Positions 14,904 to 16,570 of a DNA stretch of 16,570 nucleotides are shown here, piece after piece. Made by a program: the position numbers and the translations under genes. The notes under the pieces were generated by a model. The model was not told the origin of the DNA. It worked only from the letters and a program-made list of their open reading frames with translations, and searched no databases. The stretch is taken from contig CAYREF010000043.1 in assembly GCA_964423265.1 (NCBI GenBank), positions 1 to 16,570 of the forward strand, written 5' to 3'. The DNA is from M55B165 sp964423265. Lineage in GTDB: Bacteria; Actinomycetota; Humimicrobiia; Humimicrobiales; Humimicrobiaceae. Each line of letters starts with the position of its first letter. Within the stretch, counting starts at the first letter, position 1.

Positions 14904-15633
14904 ATGAAGCTGGAAAATAAGGTGATAATAGTGGCCAGGAGCCGGCAGGGGAATAGGCGCTGGTGCAGCTAAAGCAGTGGCCAGAGAAGGTGCCAAAGTA
15001 GCTGTCATTGCCAGGTCAGAAAATAAAATTAATAATATTTCTGATGAAATAGATAGACAAAAGGGGATAGGCATATCTATGCCTATCCCCACTGATTTTT
15101 CAGATGAAAGCCAGGTGAAACCCATGGTTGGAAAAGTAGAAAAAGAATTCGGAGAAGTGGATGTATTAATTAATAATGCAAGCTATGGCTTTATAAGTTC
15201 CCTATTGGAAACAAAAACCAAGGATTGGGACTTAACCATGGAGGTAAACCTGAGAGGTATTTTCTTGTGTACGCGGGAAGTAGTTAGCAGCATGATAAAG
15301 GGGAAATCAGGGCGTATAATAAATATCTCCTCAAAAGCAGGGAATCAAGCTTTTGGTAATATAAATGCTTATTGCGCTTCTAAATACGGGGTAATTGGAT
15401 TTTCTGAAGCTTTGGCAAGGGAGTTAAGCGAACACCATATTAATGTGAATGTAATTTGCCCTGACAGTGTAGTTACCAAGATGGCCACAGATTTTTTCCC
15501 TAATGCTAATTACAGCAATTGGATGAAGCCAGAAGATATGGATGGGCTATTTGTTTTCCTGTCTTCTGATGAATCTTATAGTGTAAATGGTGCTATAATA
15601 AATGCATATGGCTATGCAGAATTAATGGGGTAG
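14904..15633 (+). CDS. Short-chain dehydrogenase/reductase (disrupted by a 1-base frameshift)
   Basis: NAD(P)-dependent oxidoreductase of the SDR family. From ATG 14904, directly after GGGGGAAGG, the frame reads MKLENKVIIVA and then runs to a stop at 14970-14972. From 14938 the next frame gives GAGRGIGAGAAKAVAREG, the expected Rossmann glycine motif, and continues to 15633. Dropping one base at about 14934-14937 gives a 242-residue protein of normal SDR size with G12-A-G-R-G-I-G18, LINNAS, the NISS serine and Y156-CAS-K160. Without the correction only an N-truncated form from a GTG at 14977 could be made, lacking cofactor binding. The site is not a long homopolymer. It is the last gene of the cluster and may reduce or oxidise a sugar intermediate. 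Confidence 0.85.
15063..15090. repeat. Perfect 13-bp inverted repeat inside the SDR gene
   Basis: GGGGATAGGCATA and TATGCCTATCCCC are exact reverse complements separated by two bases (TC). They encode GIGISMPIP, a stretch before a typical SDR aspartate strand. In RNA this would be a very stable hairpin. A T run starts only five bases past the stem, so it is a poor terminator. Confidence 0.85.
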
Positions 15634-15675
15634 AGCATTTGATAAAGTCTTTCTGTAGTTTTTTGAGATGATAGA

Positions 15676-16281
15676 TTACTTAAATAGGCTAGAGCCATAA
15701 ATAAGAATATCGGCTCCATTTTCAATGACTGAAGCTGATGTTTTATCATTTACGCAGCCGTCTACTGCTATAGTAGTTTTTAAGTCTTTATTTTCGATGG
15801 TTTTTTTTAATTTTTTAATCTTTGAAAGTGACCTACGTATAAAATCCTGTTTTCCAAATCCAGGGTAAACAGTCATAACAATAACATTGTCTGTTAAGTT
15901 TAGGTATTCTTCTATATAGTCAATGCTAATATCCGGATCCAGGGCTATTGATGTCTTTATTTTCTTAGCTTTTAGGTAGCGCAGCGCCCTCTTTGTATTT
16001 TGGCATGCCTGTGGGTGGAAAGTTATTATATCCCCTCCAGCATCAATAAACATGTCGAAAAAAAGTTCTGGTTCCTCAACTTCCAGGTGTATATTGAAAG
16101 GAAGCGTGGTAATTTTCCTTAAGGGTTTTATGATGCCTGGGCCAAAAGCAAAATTTTTCACAAAGTGGCCGTCAAAAACATCGAAGTGCAGGCCGTCAAA
16201 ATTATCATTTTCAATTTTTTTTATTATTGTCCCGTAATTAAGAGATTCTGCTGACAGCAATGAAGCAAATTTTTGAACCAT
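15676..16281 (-). CDS. rpe: Ribulose-phosphate 3-epimerase family protein, C-terminally short
   Basis: A TIM-barrel sugar-phosphate epimerase of the RPE/allulose-6-phosphate epimerase family, 201 residues. Metal ligands are in place: H32 and D34 in LHFDVFDGHF, H65 in NIHLEVEEP and D174 in AVDGCV; the second catalytic Asp is therefore kept. The common VNPGFGGQ loop reads VYPGFGKQ and ALNP reads ALDP, so the substrate may differ from ribulose 5-phosphate. The protein ends just after GSSLFK in the phosphate-binding region; the family usually has another helix. The frame continues past the TAA for 17 codons (SIISKNYRKTLSNALPH), which would give about 219 residues, so the stop looks premature. The gene is convergent with the SDR and has its own strong promoter. 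Confidence 0.85.
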   Translation of the reverse strand: MVQKFASLLSAESLNYGTIIKKIENDNFDGLHFDVFDGHFVKNFAFGPGIIKPLRKITTLPFNIHLEVEEPELFFDMFIDAGGDIITFHPQACQNTKRALRYLKAKKIKTSIALDPDISIDYIEEYLNLTDNVIVMTVYPGFGKQDFIRRSLSKIKKLKKTIENKDLKTTIAVDGCVNDKTSASVIENGADILIYGSSLFK

Positions 16282-16312
16282 AATTTATCTATCTTTTATT
16301 AAACAGTAATGA

Positions 16313-16341
16313 ATTATATTTTTTTAATATGGGAAAGTCAA
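16313..16341 (-). promoter_or_regulatory. Sigma70-type promoter of the RPE-like gene
   Basis: On the minus strand TTGACT (16341-16336) and a perfect TATAAT (16318-16313) are 17 bases apart, giving a start near 16306 and a leader of about 25 bases. No clear Shine-Dalgarno precedes the ATG at 16281. Confidence 0.75.
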
Positions 16342-16349
16342 CAGCCAGG

Positions 16350-16371
16350 AAGGCTAATTGTAGTTAGCCTT
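16350..16371 (+). terminator. Terminator-like hairpin between divergent promoters
   Basis: AAGGCTAA and TTAGCCTT form a perfect 8-bp stem with a 6-base loop, followed on the + strand by TTATT (TTTTATT including the end of the stem). It could stop + strand read-through from the operon before the downstream E2 promoter. The short T run and its position between divergent promoters also allow an operator. Confidence 0.4.
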
Positions 16372-16432
16372 TTATTGAAATATGAGGGTATGCGTGATAT
16401 ATCTTGCTAAGTAATTAAACCGGATTTATTTA

Positions 16433-16461
16433 TTGTTAGCTTGAAGGGGATTTTGTAAAAT
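16433..16461 (+). promoter_or_regulatory. Candidate promoter for the lipoyl-domain (E2) gene
   Basis: TTGTTA (16433-16438) and TAAAAT (16456-16461) with a 17-base spacer. A 10-bp palindrome AGAAGCTTCT (16462-16471) sits directly at the expected start point, a place where a repressor could act. Confidence 0.45.
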
Positions 16462-16488
16462 AGAAGCTTCTTTGATGTATATTATCTT

Positions 16489-16505
16489 ATTTATTTCAAA
16501 TAAAT
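16489..16505. promoter_or_regulatory. 17-bp dyad before the E2 ribosome site
   Basis: ATTTATTT-C-AAATAAAT has perfect 8-base arms around one central base and ends six bases before the G-rich ribosome site. Possible operator or small hairpin; its AT-only arms make chance plausible. Confidence 0.25.
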
Positions 16506-16521
16506 TTCTTAGGGGGAAAAC

Positions 16522-16570
16522 ATGCATGAAGTAATAATACCCAAACTGGGCCTTACCATGGAATCAGGTA
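16522..16570 (+). CDS. Lipoyl-domain protein, probable 2-oxoacid dehydrogenase E2 (partial, runs off the window)
   Basis: Only 16 complete codons are inside the window: MHEVIIPKLGLTMESG. This matches the first strand and turn of the biotinyl/lipoyl domain at the N-terminus of pyruvate or acetoin dehydrogenase E2 proteins (consensus like VIMPKLGLTMEEG). The lipoyl lysine and the acyltransferase domain lie outside. AGGGGG precedes the start. An E2 partner for the E1 pair at 1336-3271 is the natural reading. A lipoyl-bearing fusion such as an E3 with a lipoyl domain is the main alternative. Confidence 0.75.
   Translation, partial: MHEVIIPKLGLTMESG

Noticed and set aside
15063..15100. Intrinsic terminator within the SDR gene
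   Set aside because: The T run begins five bases after the stem, too far for efficient release, and the stem is in the middle of conserved coding sequence.
14977..15633. A 218-residue SDR starting at GTG 14977
   Set aside because: That start lies inside the first helix and removes the glycine cofactor motif, which is present just upstream in the same frame.
1..16570. CRISPR arrays, insertion sequences, prophage, tRNA or rRNA genes
   Set aside because: No regularly spaced repeats, transposase or integrase frames, tRNA-like cloverleaf sequences or rRNA segments were seen on reading both strands.

Overview
The window is an AT-rich bacterial segment with genes packed tightly on the + strand, purine-rich Shine-Dalgarno sites, sigma70-type promoters and heavy use of AGG/AGA and ATA codons. 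All three stop codons appear as terminators. A lipoprotein binding protein with a long Glu-rich linker, a sugar ABC importer and 2-oxoacid dehydrogenase genes suggest a heterotrophic, probably anaerobic or subsurface bacterium. Uncultured AT-rich lineages such as Atribacterota or deep-branching Actinomycetota would fit, but this placement is a guess from style and not a marker-based assignment.

Layout. A minus-strand MFS transporter (18-1205) is divergent from a thiamine-diphosphate 2-oxoacid dehydrogenase E1 pair (alpha 1336-2292; beta 2289-3271, broken by a 1-base frameshift). After a leader with two tandem promoters comes a long co-directional carbohydrate cluster (3515-15633): binding lipoprotein, double ATPase, two permeases, a VOC-fold protein, a DUF4432 aldose-epimerase-like protein, a Gfo/Idh/MocA dehydrogenase, an FGGY kinase, a DUF362 protein with a Cys-rich tail, an LsrF-type class I aldolase/thiolase and an SDR (also frameshifted). 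A convergent ribulose-phosphate 3-epimerase-like gene follows (15676-16281, minus). At the right edge is the first codons of a lipoyl-domain protein, probably the dehydrogenase E2 subunit (16522 to the end).

How it may work together (inference). A sugar or sugar derivative is bound by the lipoprotein, imported by the RbsAC/LsrACD-type transporter, adjusted by the mutarotase-like protein, oxidised or reduced by the Gfo/Idh/MocA enzyme and the SDR, phosphorylated by the FGGY kinase, possibly epimerised by the RPE homologue, and cleaved by the LsrF-type enzyme. The flanking dehydrogenase subunits could convert a 2-oxoacid or diketone product to acyl-CoA. The individual families are known. I do not recognise this exact combination as a described pathway, and it is the best candidate for new biology here.

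Three genes look damaged: E1 beta (missing G in a G run), the SDR (extra base near codon 11) and the RPE homologue (early TAA followed by an in-frame stretch that would restore family length). This means either decay or sequence errors. No tRNA, rRNA, CRISPR array, insertion sequence or phage gene was seen. No gene-free stretch exceeds 300 bases; the two longest (3272-3514 and 16282-16521) hold promoters and dyad elements.
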